A stretch of DNA of 64,000 nt from M55B112 sp040880545 (GCA_040880545.1 JBBDIE010000151.1:20650-84649); one strand, 5' to 3'. Shown: positions 36,454 through 44,852, numbered from the stretch's first letter. Notes: generated by a model not told the origin, from the sequence alone. Translations and numbers: made by a program.

Positions 36454-37137
36454 ATGCCTTATACGACAGGTACAATAAGAAAAATGGAAATGGCGGCCGG
36501 ATTGATGATGATCCTGTCTGTACTATCCATTCTTGTTGCATTCTTATTGAAATTTGAATATACGGTTCCGAATGCCACATTCGATGAAGATGTGGCATTC
36601 CTTATAGATAACGTTATGGGGCAGAGAACCAGTGCGATTGCCTGGATTATCACAGGAACAGTCAACCTTTTTTTCCTGCCCTTCTACCTCATTCTTTTTC
36701 AGCGATTTCAAAAGGGCATGCATTTTTTAAGCAGTTTCTTTATTCTTGCCATGGCATTTATATTTTTCATCCTGGGCATCAATGAATGGCACCTGGCAAG
36801 TTTAACGGAACTTGACGGTGATACCGATATTATATTAAACGGATCTGTAACTACTGGTATTCTTATCTCCATCAGAAATATACTAATACTTATAAAACTT
36901 GGATTAACCGCATTTGGTGCATTTACAACTGTATTTACCATATCAAGGTTCAGTGAGGTGAAATTCCCGGTGATCGGAAGCACGCTCGCTTTTCTTGCCG
37001 GACCTGTAATTATTACCTTTACCTGGTTAAATCCGGCACATATATTGATGACATCATCACTGGCTGCTGCATGTACCGGACTGCTCATTATTGGTGCACA
37101 CCTGGTTATCAAAGGTCTTGTGTTGAAAAACGTGTAA
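36454..37137 (+). CDS. Six-helix integral membrane protein, function unknown
   Basis: Six clear hydrophobic helices are visible in 227 residues (for example GLMMILSVLSILVAFLL, WIITGTVNLFFLPFYLILF and ILMTSSLAAACTGLLIIGA). There are no catalytic motifs. Topology is of the DUF4386 kind, but I cannot assign the family with confidence. A sensor kinase gene follows after 26 bases, so it may act as, or with, a membrane sensing partner for a kinase that itself lacks transmembrane helices. That is inference from gene order only. Confidence 0.75.
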   Translation: MPYTTGTIRKMEMAAGLMMILSVLSILVAFLLKFEYTVPNATFDEDVAFLIDNVMGQRTSAIAWIITGTVNLFFLPFYLILFQRFQKGMHFLSSFFILAMAFIFFILGINEWHLASLTELDGDTDIILNGSVTTGILISIRNILILIKLGLTAFGAFTTVFTISRFSEVKFPVIGSTLAFLAGPVIITFTWLNPAHILMTSSLAAACTGLLIIGAHLVIKGLVLKNV

Positions 37138-37163
37138 GTGTATTGATTAAAAATTTTGTGCCG

Positions 37164-38294
37164 ATGGGGAATAGTACGCATAGAGATCTGCTAAAAGGAA
37201 TCATATCTGATCCTGTTGCCAGGAAGTTTATCATTGATCTGATCAATTCCCTGCCAAATATCGTGGTGGTTCTGGATGATCAACGACGATTGATTTACTC
37301 GAACCGGGCGATGATTGATAAATTGTCTCTGGATAATTATGAGTCAGCCTTTCATCTGAAACCGGGCGAACTCTTTCAATGTGTAAATGCCAGGAGTGCC
37401 CCGGGCAGGTGTGGTAGTTCTGAAGCATGTGAATTATGCGGAGCATTACGCACCATTGAGGATTCAAGAATGAAAAAGAGCTCATTTACAAGCGATTACA
37501 GAATTCTGGGCTCCAACAATGGATTAACCAGATCCTACAATTTCAGGTTAACCTCCACCCCTTTTCAATACAACGACAATTCTTTCTTTCTGGTTTCCCT
37601 GGAGGATGTCAGCGCGCTTAAAAGAAAAGAAGAACTTGAACGAATCTTCTTTCATGATGTCATGAATTCTATTGGAAGCCTTCATGGAATTATTAATTTG
37701 CTGAAAAACCAGGGAGACATTCATCCGAATCACCTGGATATTCTGGAATCCACGTACAACAATCTCTATGATACAATACGCGAACAAAAACAGCTTTCTC
37801 AGGCAGAGCAGGGCGAGTTAACCGTAAACAGGGAAGAACTTCATGTACACGACCTGATCATTGAAACAACCATGCCATTTAAGGCGATCCGCAAATACAA
37901 GATGGCCATAGAAATAGCCAAAGATACAGTTGATCAAATGTTTTTTTCGGATGGTGTTTTACTATCCCGGGTTCTTACAAACATGATTAAAAATGCTGTT
38001 GAAGCTTCGGGGGAGAATGACACCATAACAATTGGCGCAAGTTTAATGGATCAGCATCTGAGATTCTGGGTCAGGAACCCGGCGGTCATACCACATGACA
38101 CCGGTCTTCAGATTTTCGAAAGGTCCTTTACAACCAAAGGACCCGGCCGCGGGATGGGTACTTTCAGTATGAAACTCCTGGGAGAACATTACCTGGGTGG
38201 AAAAGTGGATTTCAATTCAAGTGAAAATGAGGGAACCACCTTCTGGATCGATCTTCCTCTTTCTTCAGTATTACCTGAGAATAACAGTAAGTAA
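37164..38294 (+). CDS. Soluble PAS sensor histidine kinase with four-cysteine PAS insertion
   Basis: The 376-residue protein has an N-terminal PAS domain (about residues 15-150), a HisKA-like helix with phospho-acceptor H164 in FFHDVMNSIG, and an HATPase_c domain with NMIKNAVEAS and GPGRGMGTFSMKLLGE. The PAS domain contains cysteines C73, C83, C89 and C92 (spacing C-x9-C-x5-C-x2-C, within GRCGSSEACELCGA). This could bind a metal or sense redox state. No transmembrane helix is present. The frame opens upstream at 37071 inside the membrane-protein gene, but the ATG at 37164 is the sensible start. No response regulator lies next to it. Confidence 0.85.
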   Translation: MGNSTHRDLLKGIISDPVARKFIIDLINSLPNIVVVLDDQRRLIYSNRAMIDKLSLDNYESAFHLKPGELFQCVNARSAPGRCGSSEACELCGALRTIEDSRMKKSSFTSDYRILGSNNGLTRSYNFRLTSTPFQYNDNSFFLVSLEDVSALKRKEELERIFFHDVMNSIGSLHGIINLLKNQGDIHPNHLDILESTYNNLYDTIREQKQLSQAEQGELTVNREELHVHDLIIETTMPFKAIRKYKMAIEIAKDTVDQMFFSDGVLLSRVLTNMIKNAVEASGENDTITIGASLMDQHLRFWVRNPAVIPHDTGLQIFERSFTTKGPGRGMGTFSMKLLGEHYLGGKVDFNSSENEGTTFWIDLPLSSVLPENNSK

Positions 38295-38710
38295 TGGCTG
38301 TCCCTAATGTCCATTTGCTGCGTTACGCTCTCTGTGATACCTCACCCCCTAGCCCTCTCCTCGTGTTAATGTCATTTGACATTGCAAGGGATTTCAACGA
38401 TATTTTGGGGTTTTGTACCTTTGATTCGGTATTCAGAATAAAAATGTATTCATCGTTTGAGCCCTTTTTTTAACCAGTAGAGTTAAGGGAGTTTAAAATA
38501 ATCCTTTATCCATTCACTCAAGAGCTTGCTCTAACTCCCTCCTTTTAGCACGTCTGAAAATCAAACTCTAATCCCGACAAATGTCGGGACTCTGCTCTAA
38601 ACTCTGTGCCAGCTTGCTGGTCTGATTCCTCTGTGGTTAAAAAAAAGGCTCTTACGATGACCCCGAACATTATGATCCAGCCACTTCACACTATTGACAG
38701 ACTAAGTAGT
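38288..38710 (-). mobile_element. Large MITE-like intergenic element (407 bp) with micro-palindromes
   Basis: This fills the 422-base gap between the kinase gene and yebC. On the minus strand it begins GTCTGTCAATA (38702 down) and ends in GGACAGCC (38296). Both ends align with the element at 32831-32967. It is flanked by TAAGTAAT (38288-38295) and TAAGTAGT (38703-38710), a near-perfect 8-base duplication, and the left copy spans the kinase stop codon. Inside are four perfect inverted repeats with 2-base centres: AATGTCA/TGACATT (38368-38383), AGAGC/GCTCT (38521-38532), TCCCGACA/TGTCGGGA (38572-38589) and CCAGC/GCTGG (38609-38620). No credible gene is present. Confidence 0.6.
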
Positions 38711-38716
38711 GGATGT

Positions 38717-39454
38717 TTACATTGCTTCCATAACCTCTTCTGTTACCTCGAGGTTATGAAAGACATTCTGTACATCATCATCATCTTCAAACTCGTCAAT
38801 AGTTCGCAGTATCTGTAACGCGTCCTCCACTGGAATTTCCTTGGTTTCGCCTGGAATACGCTGCAATTCCGCACTTTCAGTATCAAGACCCATATCCTCC
38901 AGCTTCTTTTGCACATTATGAAAATCTTCCAGGGGTGTGGTAATCATAAAAGTGTCGTCGTTCAGATCAATCTCCTCCACCCCTGCATCAATGATCTCCA
39001 ATTCAAATTCTTCAGGATCAAGATCTCCTTTAGGGAGCGTTATTACCCCCTTTCTGTCGAACATGAAAGAGAGCGATCCATTGGTACCCAGAGAACCGCC
39101 TCGTTTTGAAAAAATTGCACGGATGTTGCTCACGGTCCGGTTGTTATTATCTGTCAGACACTCAATAAAAACTGCAATACCGTGGGGTAGATAACCCTCA
39201 AATGTAACCTCCTGAAAGCTTGCCGAATCTTTGTTAGCCTTGTTGATGGCCCGCTGGATATTATCCTTCGGCATGTTCATCCCTTTGGCTGTTTGAACAG
39301 CGGACCGTAACCGCGGATTGGTTTCCGGGTCACTGCCACCCTGTTCCGCAGCAATTGTGATCTCTTTTATCAGTTTGGTGAATATTTTTCCTCTCCTGGC
39401 ATCAATTGCCCCCTTCTTTCGCTTGATGGTCGACCATTTACTGTGTCCTGACAT
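38717..39454 (-). CDS. yebC: YebC/PmpR family protein
   Basis: A 245-residue YebC-family protein starting MSGHSKWSTIKRKKGAIDARRG, with NIRAIFSKRGGSLGTNGS in the second domain. Family members were described as DNA-binding regulators (PmpR) and more recently as translation factors that help ribosomes at difficult sequences such as proline runs. The C terminus is acidic (EFEDDDDVQNVFHNLEVTEE). It is monocistronic here. Confidence 0.95.
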   Translation of the reverse strand: MSGHSKWSTIKRKKGAIDARRGKIFTKLIKEITIAAEQGGSDPETNPRLRSAVQTAKGMNMPKDNIQRAINKANKDSASFQEVTFEGYLPHGIAVFIECLTDNNNRTVSNIRAIFSKRGGSLGTNGSLSFMFDRKGVITLPKGDLDPEEFELEIIDAGVEEIDLNDDTFMITTPLEDFHNVQKKLEDMGLDTESAELQRIPGETKEIPVEDALQILRTIDEFEDDDDVQNVFHNLEVTEEVMEAM

Positions 39455-39507
39455 AACCTGTTATTTAGTTTATGCAAAAATAATAAATCAGGCCGGTATT
39501 TGAAATA

Positions 39508-40041
39508 TTAACGCTTAACAACCTGCACCCCTCCGAATACCACGCTTACTTTAATGTTGAGCGAGGGTGAGTCGGATCTGTAAGATTCAGATGTATAGAG
39601 AGATGACCCGAATACCGCGGTATTTCCATCGGGCAGTTCGGCCCCTGCAAATACGGCATCCGCCTCAATTCGTACAGGCATATCTTCCCTGATCCTGATC
39701 ACCGACCCTCCAAATATCGTGTTAATCGTAACATTAAAATCGCCATGGTCCAAATTTACATCAGTAAAATCATAAACCCCTTTACCAAAAATCACACTGT
39801 ATTCCTTTCCGCTTTCCGGATGATCATAAATCCGCTCATTGAACATGGTCTCATCAGGTCCGATCCTCCCTTCGGGGATTAACACGCGGCCAAACAAAAT
39901 CTTGATGCCAATGGCAACAAAAAATAGTCCCACGAGAATCTTTACCACCGGAAAATCAACATTAAATACTACTTTTATGATGAGTGCAATGCCCAACATC
40001 AGCAATAAAGCACCCCAGAATAAACCAGCTCCCATTTTCAT
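39508..40041 (-). CDS. LiaF-like membrane protein
   Basis: Starting at MKMGAGLFWG, two hydrophobic helices (LFWGALLLMLGIALIIKVVF and VKILVGLFFVAIGIKILF) precede a soluble beta-rich domain (about residues 80-177). Glycine-rich turns such as VIFGKG, TIFGGSVIRI and VVFGGVQVVKR repeat through it. This is the architecture of the LiaF/YvqF group of membrane proteins connected with envelope-stress signalling. The frame opens at 40080 within an inverted repeat; the ATG at 40041 is preferred. The upstream region holds repeats that may bind a LytTR-type regulator. Confidence 0.75.
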   Translation of the reverse strand: MKMGAGLFWGALLLMLGIALIIKVVFNVDFPVVKILVGLFFVAIGIKILFGRVLIPEGRIGPDETMFNERIYDHPESGKEYSVIFGKGVYDFTDVNLDHGDFNVTINTIFGGSVIRIREDMPVRIEADAVFAGAELPDGNTAVFGSSLYTSESYRSDSPSLNIKVSVVFGGVQVVKR

Positions 40042-40073
40042 TGTTTTTAGATTATTATTATATGTTTTGAATT

Positions 40074-40098
40074 GAATCATACTGCAATAGTATGATTC
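40074..40098. repeat. 10-bp perfect inverted repeat upstream of the LiaF-like gene
   Basis: GAATCATACT and AGTATGATTC are perfect inverted copies separated by GCAAT. The position, 33 bases upstream of the preferred minus-strand start, fits an operator or a 5' leader hairpin. Confidence 0.6.
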
Positions 40099-40122
40099 CT
40101 TGATGAGGTGTAACAGAAGAAA

Positions 40123-40150
40123 TCGGTAAGTTGTGGGTAAAAGTCGGTAA
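40123..40150. promoter_or_regulatory. GGTAA direct repeats, possible LytTR-type operator
   Basis: TCGGTAA occurs at 40123-40129 and 40144-40150, 21 bases apart, with GGGTAA between them (40135-40140). The GGTAA cores are therefore phased every 10-11 bases. A 21-base spacing of direct repeats is typical of LytTR-domain binding sites, and LiaF-like genes often neighbour LytTR regulators in this phylum. Confidence 0.45.
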
Positions 40151-40203
40151 ATGCGGAATCACTACACCCCATCACAGGGTAATCTGTATAAATAAAAAAT
40201 GCC

Positions 40204-40255
40204 GTTTATCATACTATTTTTCTGTTTATCAAACCAAATGAGCCATTTGTCAAAC
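40204..40255. promoter_or_regulatory. Three direct repeats RTTTRTCAWAC at two-helical-turn spacing
   Basis: GTTTATCATAC (40204-40214), GTTTATCAAAC (40224-40234) and ATTTGTCAAAC (40245-40255) are spaced 20 and 21 bases apart on one DNA face. They lie 61 to 112 bases upstream of the putative -7 box of the large protease gene. Confidence 0.5.
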
Positions 40256-40315
40256 TAATGGACCCTTTTAATTCACTGTTGCGTACATGTTTATGAGTTT
40301 AAGGTCTTTATGTCT

Positions 40316-40323
40316 TATATTCG
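40316..40323 (+). promoter_or_regulatory. Possible -7 element for the subtilase-like gene
   Basis: TATATTCG, one base off the consensus TAnnTTTG, lies 23 bases before the ATG at 40347. The same octamer precedes the PpiD-like gene. Confidence 0.35.
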
Positions 40324-40346
40324 CATGTACTTAAAAATTATCAGTT

Positions 40347-43300
40347 ATGAACTTTAATTACACTACCAAAATTGCATCCCGTAGAATAAAAGGAAACAGA
40401 ATTATCAGTTCCGTACTTATGCAGATTCTGATTCTTGTGTTATTTACCGGTTCCATTTTCGCCCAAAATACCAAAAAAGGGGTGGAAAAAGACATCAACA
40501 TTATTCTTGAATGTGTTAGTTACATCGGAAATGGCAACTATTTGGCTAAATTCGGATATGACAATCCCAATAACTTTGAGGTCATTGTAGCTGATACCAG
40601 TAGTCTGGTTGTCTACAACGAAGGTGAATTCATTGAAAAGGGAGTGAATTTCTTTGAACCAGGTCGCCATGAAAATGTATTTTCAAAACAGTTTACAGGC
40701 AAACAGAAAATAAGGTGGCACATGATCCTCCCCAACGGGAAGGAAGTAGAGGTTACGGCCAATGCCAATTCAAACCTCTGTTCAGGTTCCGGTGGAAATG
40801 GTGACATTCTCCCCTATTATCAGCCACCTGAAAACGGAAAGGATTATTCGCTCATTGGGCCGGAACTTACATCTTTGGCCGAAGTATATGAATATTCAGG
40901 GTTTGCTGAATCAAATCATATTTACCAGACCGACGGCACCAATGTGTTGATTGAATTTGTTGCACTTGAAGGACAGTATGATGCTGTACTGCAATTGTTG
41001 ACAAATGATTATGGCTTCCAGCTTTCACATGGTGATCCGGATAACCTGAAAATCACAGGGTTAATACCTATCGAAAACCTGATACTGCTCAACGACCTGG
41101 TGGAATACGGGTCATTTGCACGTCCGTTATATCCTCCTGTTTCAAATAACAGCGGGCTGGCCCTCAACAATGGTGATTATTCCATGCGGACCAACCTCGT
41201 AAGGGAAGGCTTTAGTCTTTCTGGAGCTGGCGTAAAGGTAGGTGTGATATCCGACAGTTATAATACTCAGGGCGGAGCGGCCGCCGATGTAGTAAACGGC
41301 GACCTTCCCGGGGAAGGTAACATTGATGGGAACACCATACCCGTTGAAGTATTAAAGGATTACAGCCTTCCGTTTGGAACGCTGATGGATGAGGGAAGGG
41401 GAATGCTGCAAATAGTACATGATATTGCCCCAGGCGCATCTCTTGCTTTCAGAACAGGGTATCTCAGCCCGGGTGACTTTGCCGACGGAATTCAACAACT
41501 TGCTGACGCCGGCTCCGACATCATCGTAGATGACCTGAGCTATATTACTGAACCATTCTTTAAGGATGGTGTTGTTGCACAAGCTGTTGATGCAGTTGTG
41601 GACCAGGGTGTCGCCTATTTTTCAGCAGCCGGTAACTTCGGTAAAAAATCTTATGCATCTTATTTTACTGCAGCGAAAGGAAAGCTTCCCAAGAATGTAA
41701 CGGGTGACATTCACAACTTTGGAAATGGTGACCTGTACCAGAATATCAGCCTGAAAAAGGGAGACTATATTGTGGTGCTTCAGTGGGAAGAAGCCGGGTC
41801 CGTCCAAAATGACCTGGACATCTTTCTCTCCGATGAAAACGGCAGTACGCTGTTTGGATTCAACCGGAATAACATCGGTGGTGAGGCAGTTGAAATATTA
41901 CCCTTTACAGTAACCAGCGATTCTGCCAATACCAACTTCCTGATAGCCAGGGCCAGTGGTTCTGATAATGTCAGGTTTAAATATATTGTATACAGGGGGC
42001 AGATCAGCATCAATGAATATGAAACCGGCACCTCCACGATTGTTGGACAGGCTAACGCAGCAGGCGCCATCACTGTGGGAGCAGTAAAATACGACAACAC
42101 ACCCGCTTTTGGCGTTGAAGTGCCTACCATTGCTTCATTTTCTTCCATTGGAGGAACACCGGTTAACGGAGTGGTCAGGCCAAAACCTGAAATCACAGCG
42201 CCGAACGGTGTGAATACTACTGTTAAACTGAGCCCGTTTGATCTGGACGGAGACGGAAACTTCGAGTTTTACGGTACTTCAGCAGCAGCACCACATGCAG
42301 CTGCAATGGCCGCGCTGATCATTGAAGGTTACGGGAAATATGAAAATACACATCCGACACCACTACAGATCAAGCAATTGATGTGCTCCACCGCCATTGA
42401 TATGGATGAACCCGGATTTGACCACATCTCAGGTCATGGTTTCATCCAGGCCGACAAAGCACTGGCAACTTTTGCAAATCCGGCTCCATCACTATCGGAT
42501 CTGACCATTCCCGCTGACATTGTTCCCGGTGAAAATGCATTTACCGTTACGGCAACGGGAAGTTCCCTGAGCAGTACCACGGTACTTCTCATGAGAGGCG
42601 AAGAGATCCCAACTACCTTTGTCAGCGATTCAGAGTTAACCGCGGTGGTTCCAACCTTTATCGGGAATCCAACAATTCAGGCATATACCCCTCCAATTTC
42701 CAGTTCTGCCTTCGACGGTGGTACCTCCGATCCACTCTATTTCTTTGGAGAGGCCAAAAGGAGACTTACCATTGTTGCCAATGATACGGTTAAAAAATTC
42801 GGTGAAAAACTTCCGGACTTTACCTTTAACGTTTTGATTGACAGCATGCCTGCATCTCCCGATGATTTTTCAGATCAGGAGTATGAAAGGATTACCTCAG
42901 TGGCATTCCTGAGCGGGGCCAGTCAGACAAGCAATGTGGGGCAATATATCATCAGGCCTCTGTTCGATCCGTCGATTGGTTCATCCTCCGATGAGTCAGA
43001 ACCTTACTATGAGGCCGATATAGCGCTTAGTGAACGTTTTAATATGGAATTTGGAGACGGTACACTGACCATCGAAAGGTTATCTCTGAAAATATCGCCT
43101 GCCGAATTACAGAAAAGTTACGGATCCACCATCAGCGCCGAAGATATAACATACAACTATCAAATCCTTGATGACTCCCTGGCTATGTCAGAAGCTGAAA
43201 TGAGTGCGCTTCTTCAGGAAATAAACAGCAGTCATACAGAAGGACTTGCCAATGGAGTGGCCATTGTGAACGGTGTTGCCATCGTAAATGGTGTTGCCAT

Positions 43301-44852
43301 GGTAAACGGTGTACCCTTGTTGAACGGTGTACCCATCCTAAACGGTGTTGCTATTGTGAATAGTGCGGGCGAAATTCAATTCATCGACCTGGAAGATGTG
43401 AACATGCTGACCAGCCTGAACGCTCTTCAAAATGGTGTGCCCCTCTTAAATGGAGTGCCTATATTAAATGGTGTACCCCTGGTTAATGGCGTTGAAGGAA
43501 ATATTTCCGGCGAATCACTGTCGATCGCTGTAAACAATATGGACGAAGACGGTACTGTATACGATGAGAATGGGAACGTTATAGAAAACGGAGTGCCCAT
43601 ACTGAATGGCGTGGCCATCGTAAACGGAGTCGCTATTGTTAATGGTGTGCCCCTGGTTAATGGTGTGCCTCTGGTAAATGGTGTACCCATTCTGAACGGT
43701 GTACCATTACTTAACGGCGTACCTCTGTTGAATGGAGTACCCCTTGTTAACAGTAACAATATCAACGAAGACAGCAATGCTGAAACTGTGATGGTATATG
43801 ACAGCCTGGATTTCGTTTACGAGGAGGGCCAGGATCTACCAGAATTCCAATCGATTGCAATGATAACAGGAACAACCACAGGAACACACTGGATCGTCCC
43901 GGGTACATTTATCTCTTCCAACTATAATATCTCTTATTCACCAGCACAACTGCTCATCGAAAAAGCACCGTTGTACGTTGACATCGATGATCAGGTAATC
44001 CTTGAAGGAGATGCGGTTCCCGAAAACTTCAGTTATACTGTTTCAGGCTTTGCAGCATCCGAATCATTTGACATGGACACTGTCCTGACTTTCACAGTGG
44101 ATCCTGAATATACAGGGATGCCGGGTTTATACAGTATTACTGCAACAGGTGAACTTGCAAATTATTACCTTGAAGTGAACCCTGGAACACTGTATGTAAA
44201 TCCGAACAGCAACAGTACCAAATCCATCAAGACGTTCCTGGTTTGTATTGAAGAGGTAAACGATCCCGAAACCGGATTCCGGTACCTGGCTCACTTTGAA
44301 TATGAGAACAAAAATGCTGATGCCATCTTTATTCCTGTAGGAGAGAATAACCTGCTGATCGGAAATGACGGTGCCTTTGTGGCCATCGACCAGCCTGAGT
44401 TGTTTGCCCCCGGTATCGGCTCATTCGATGTTTTGTTTGACGGAACAAAGCTTATCTGGGAGGTTACCAGCATGGAAAAATCGATGAAATCATCTGTAGC
44501 ATCCAATGCCAGTGCAGAATCTGCCCGCTGTTCTTCCAGTAAAAAGTCGTTGGGCAATGGATCGGGAAGTAACAGTGCAGGTACAGAGAATAATACCGAT
44601 ATCAGTGAACTGGTACATGGATTACTTTATCCGAACCCTGCCAGGGACCGAGTGACCCTGCAACTGAATGTTCAACCACTGGACGATGAAATATTGATTA
44701 TCGACATGCGTGGACAGGTGCTCGATATTGTAAGCAATAATTCAGGTACAGGCGTCATTGAATTCGATGTATCCGGACTGAAACCTGGGTTGTACTTAAT
44801 TAAGGTTGACTTTGAAGATTCATTTGAAATTTTCCAGCTGATGAAGCAATAA
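40347..44852 (+). CDS. Secreted subtilase-like protein with MBG-type domains, hexapeptide repeats and T9SS tail
   Basis: A 1501-residue exported protein whose signal helix ends near SIFAQ (residue 40). About residues 285-690 form a subtilase fold: D303 in GVISDS, oxyanion N430 in SAAGN and S645 in GTSAAAPHAAA. The usual HGTH histidine motif is missing. In its place is DEGRGMLQIVHDIAPGA (E349, H358, D359), as in S53-like subtilases. Next come an IPT-like segment and MBG-type beta domains (RRLTIVANDTVKKFG; LSLKISPAELQKSYG; later APLYVDIDDQ). Three blocks of the hexapeptide NGV(A/P)(I/L/M)(V/L) lie at about 969-1004, 1029-1046 and 1081-1134. Two similar segments (residues about 48-138 and 1285-1385, each with LAxFxYxN) bracket the protein. 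The last 80 residues (LLYPNPARDRVTLQL) are a T9SS tail. Substrate unknown; proteolytic activity unproven. Confidence 0.85.
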   Translation: MNFNYTTKIASRRIKGNRIISSVLMQILILVLFTGSIFAQNTKKGVEKDINIILECVSYIGNGNYLAKFGYDNPNNFEVIVADTSSLVVYNEGEFIEKGVNFFEPGRHENVFSKQFTGKQKIRWHMILPNGKEVEVTANANSNLCSGSGGNGDILPYYQPPENGKDYSLIGPELTSLAEVYEYSGFAESNHIYQTDGTNVLIEFVALEGQYDAVLQLLTNDYGFQLSHGDPDNLKITGLIPIENLILLNDLVEYGSFARPLYPPVSNNSGLALNNGDYSMRTNLVREGFSLSGAGVKVGVISDSYNTQGGAAADVVNGDLPGEGNIDGNTIPVEVLKDYSLPFGTLMDEGRGMLQIVHDIAPGASLAFRTGYLSPGDFADGIQQLADAGSDIIVDDLSYITEPFFKDGVVAQAVDAVVDQGVAYFSAAGNFGKKSYASYFTAAKGKLPKNVTGDIHNFGNGDLYQNISLKKGDYIVVLQWEEAGSVQNDLDIFLSDENGSTLFGFNRNNIGGEAVEILPFTVTSDSANTNFLIARASGSDNVRFKYIVYRGQISINEYETGTSTIVGQANAAGAITVGAVKYDNTPAFGVEVPTIASFSSIGGTPVNGVVRPKPEITAPNGVNTTVKLSPFDLDGDGNFEFYGTSAAAPHAAAMAALIIEGYGKYENTHPTPLQIKQLMCSTAIDMDEPGFDHISGHGFIQADKALATFANPAPSLSDLTIPADIVPGENAFTVTATGSSLSSTTVLLMRGEEIPTTFVSDSELTAVVPTFIGNPTIQAYTPPISSSAFDGGTSDPLYFFGEAKRRLTIVANDTVKKFGEKLPDFTFNVLIDSMPASPDDFSDQEYERITSVAFLSGASQTSNVGQYIIRPLFDPSIGSSSDESEPYYEADIALSERFNMEFGDGTLTIERLSLKISPAELQKSYGSTISAEDITYNYQILDDSLAMSEAEMSALLQEINSSHTEGLANGVAIVNGVAIVNGVAMVNGVPLLNGVPILNGVAIVNSAGEIQFIDLEDVNMLTSLNALQNGVPLLNGVPILNGVPLVNGVEGNISGESLSIAVNNMDEDGTVYDENGNVIENGVPILNGVAIVNGVAIVNGVPLVNGVPLVNGVPILNGVPLLNGVPLLNGVPLVNSNNINEDSNAETVMVYDSLDFVYEEGQDLPEFQSIAMITGTTTGTHWIVPGTFISSNYNISYSPAQLLIEKAPLYVDIDDQVILEGDAVPENFSYTVSGFAASESFDMDTVLTFTVDPEYTGMPGLYSITATGELANYYLEVNPGTLYVNPNSNSTKSIKTFLVCIEEVNDPETGFRYLAHFEYENKNADAIFIPVGENNLLIGNDGAFVAIDQPELFAPGIGSFDVLFDGTKLIWEVTSMEKSMKSSVASNASAESARCSSSKKSLGNGSGSNSAGTENNTDISELVHGLLYPNPARDRVTLQLNVQPLDDEILIIDMRGQVLDIVSNNSGTGVIEFDVSGLKPGLYLIKVDFEDSFEIFQLMKQ
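43251..43748 (+). repeat. 18-bp coding repeats (hexapeptide NGVxxx) in three blocks
   Basis: Six in-frame units at 43251-43358, three full units at 43431-43484 (plus a degenerate NGVEGN), and nine units at 43587-43748. Every unit encodes N-G-V, then A or P, then two aliphatic residues. Synonymous codons vary widely between units (AAT/AAC, GGT/GGA/GGC, GTA/GTG/GTT/GTC), so the repeat is conserved as protein rather than as a recent DNA duplication. Confidence 0.9.

Noticed and set aside
38606..38818. A 70-codon open frame across the element end and yebC
   Set aside because: It runs antisense into yebC and shows no conserved features.
43427..43777. Minus-strand open frame of RGTPF-type repeats
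   Set aside because: It is the antisense shadow of the NGVxxx repeats; its regularity comes entirely from the plus-strand repeat.
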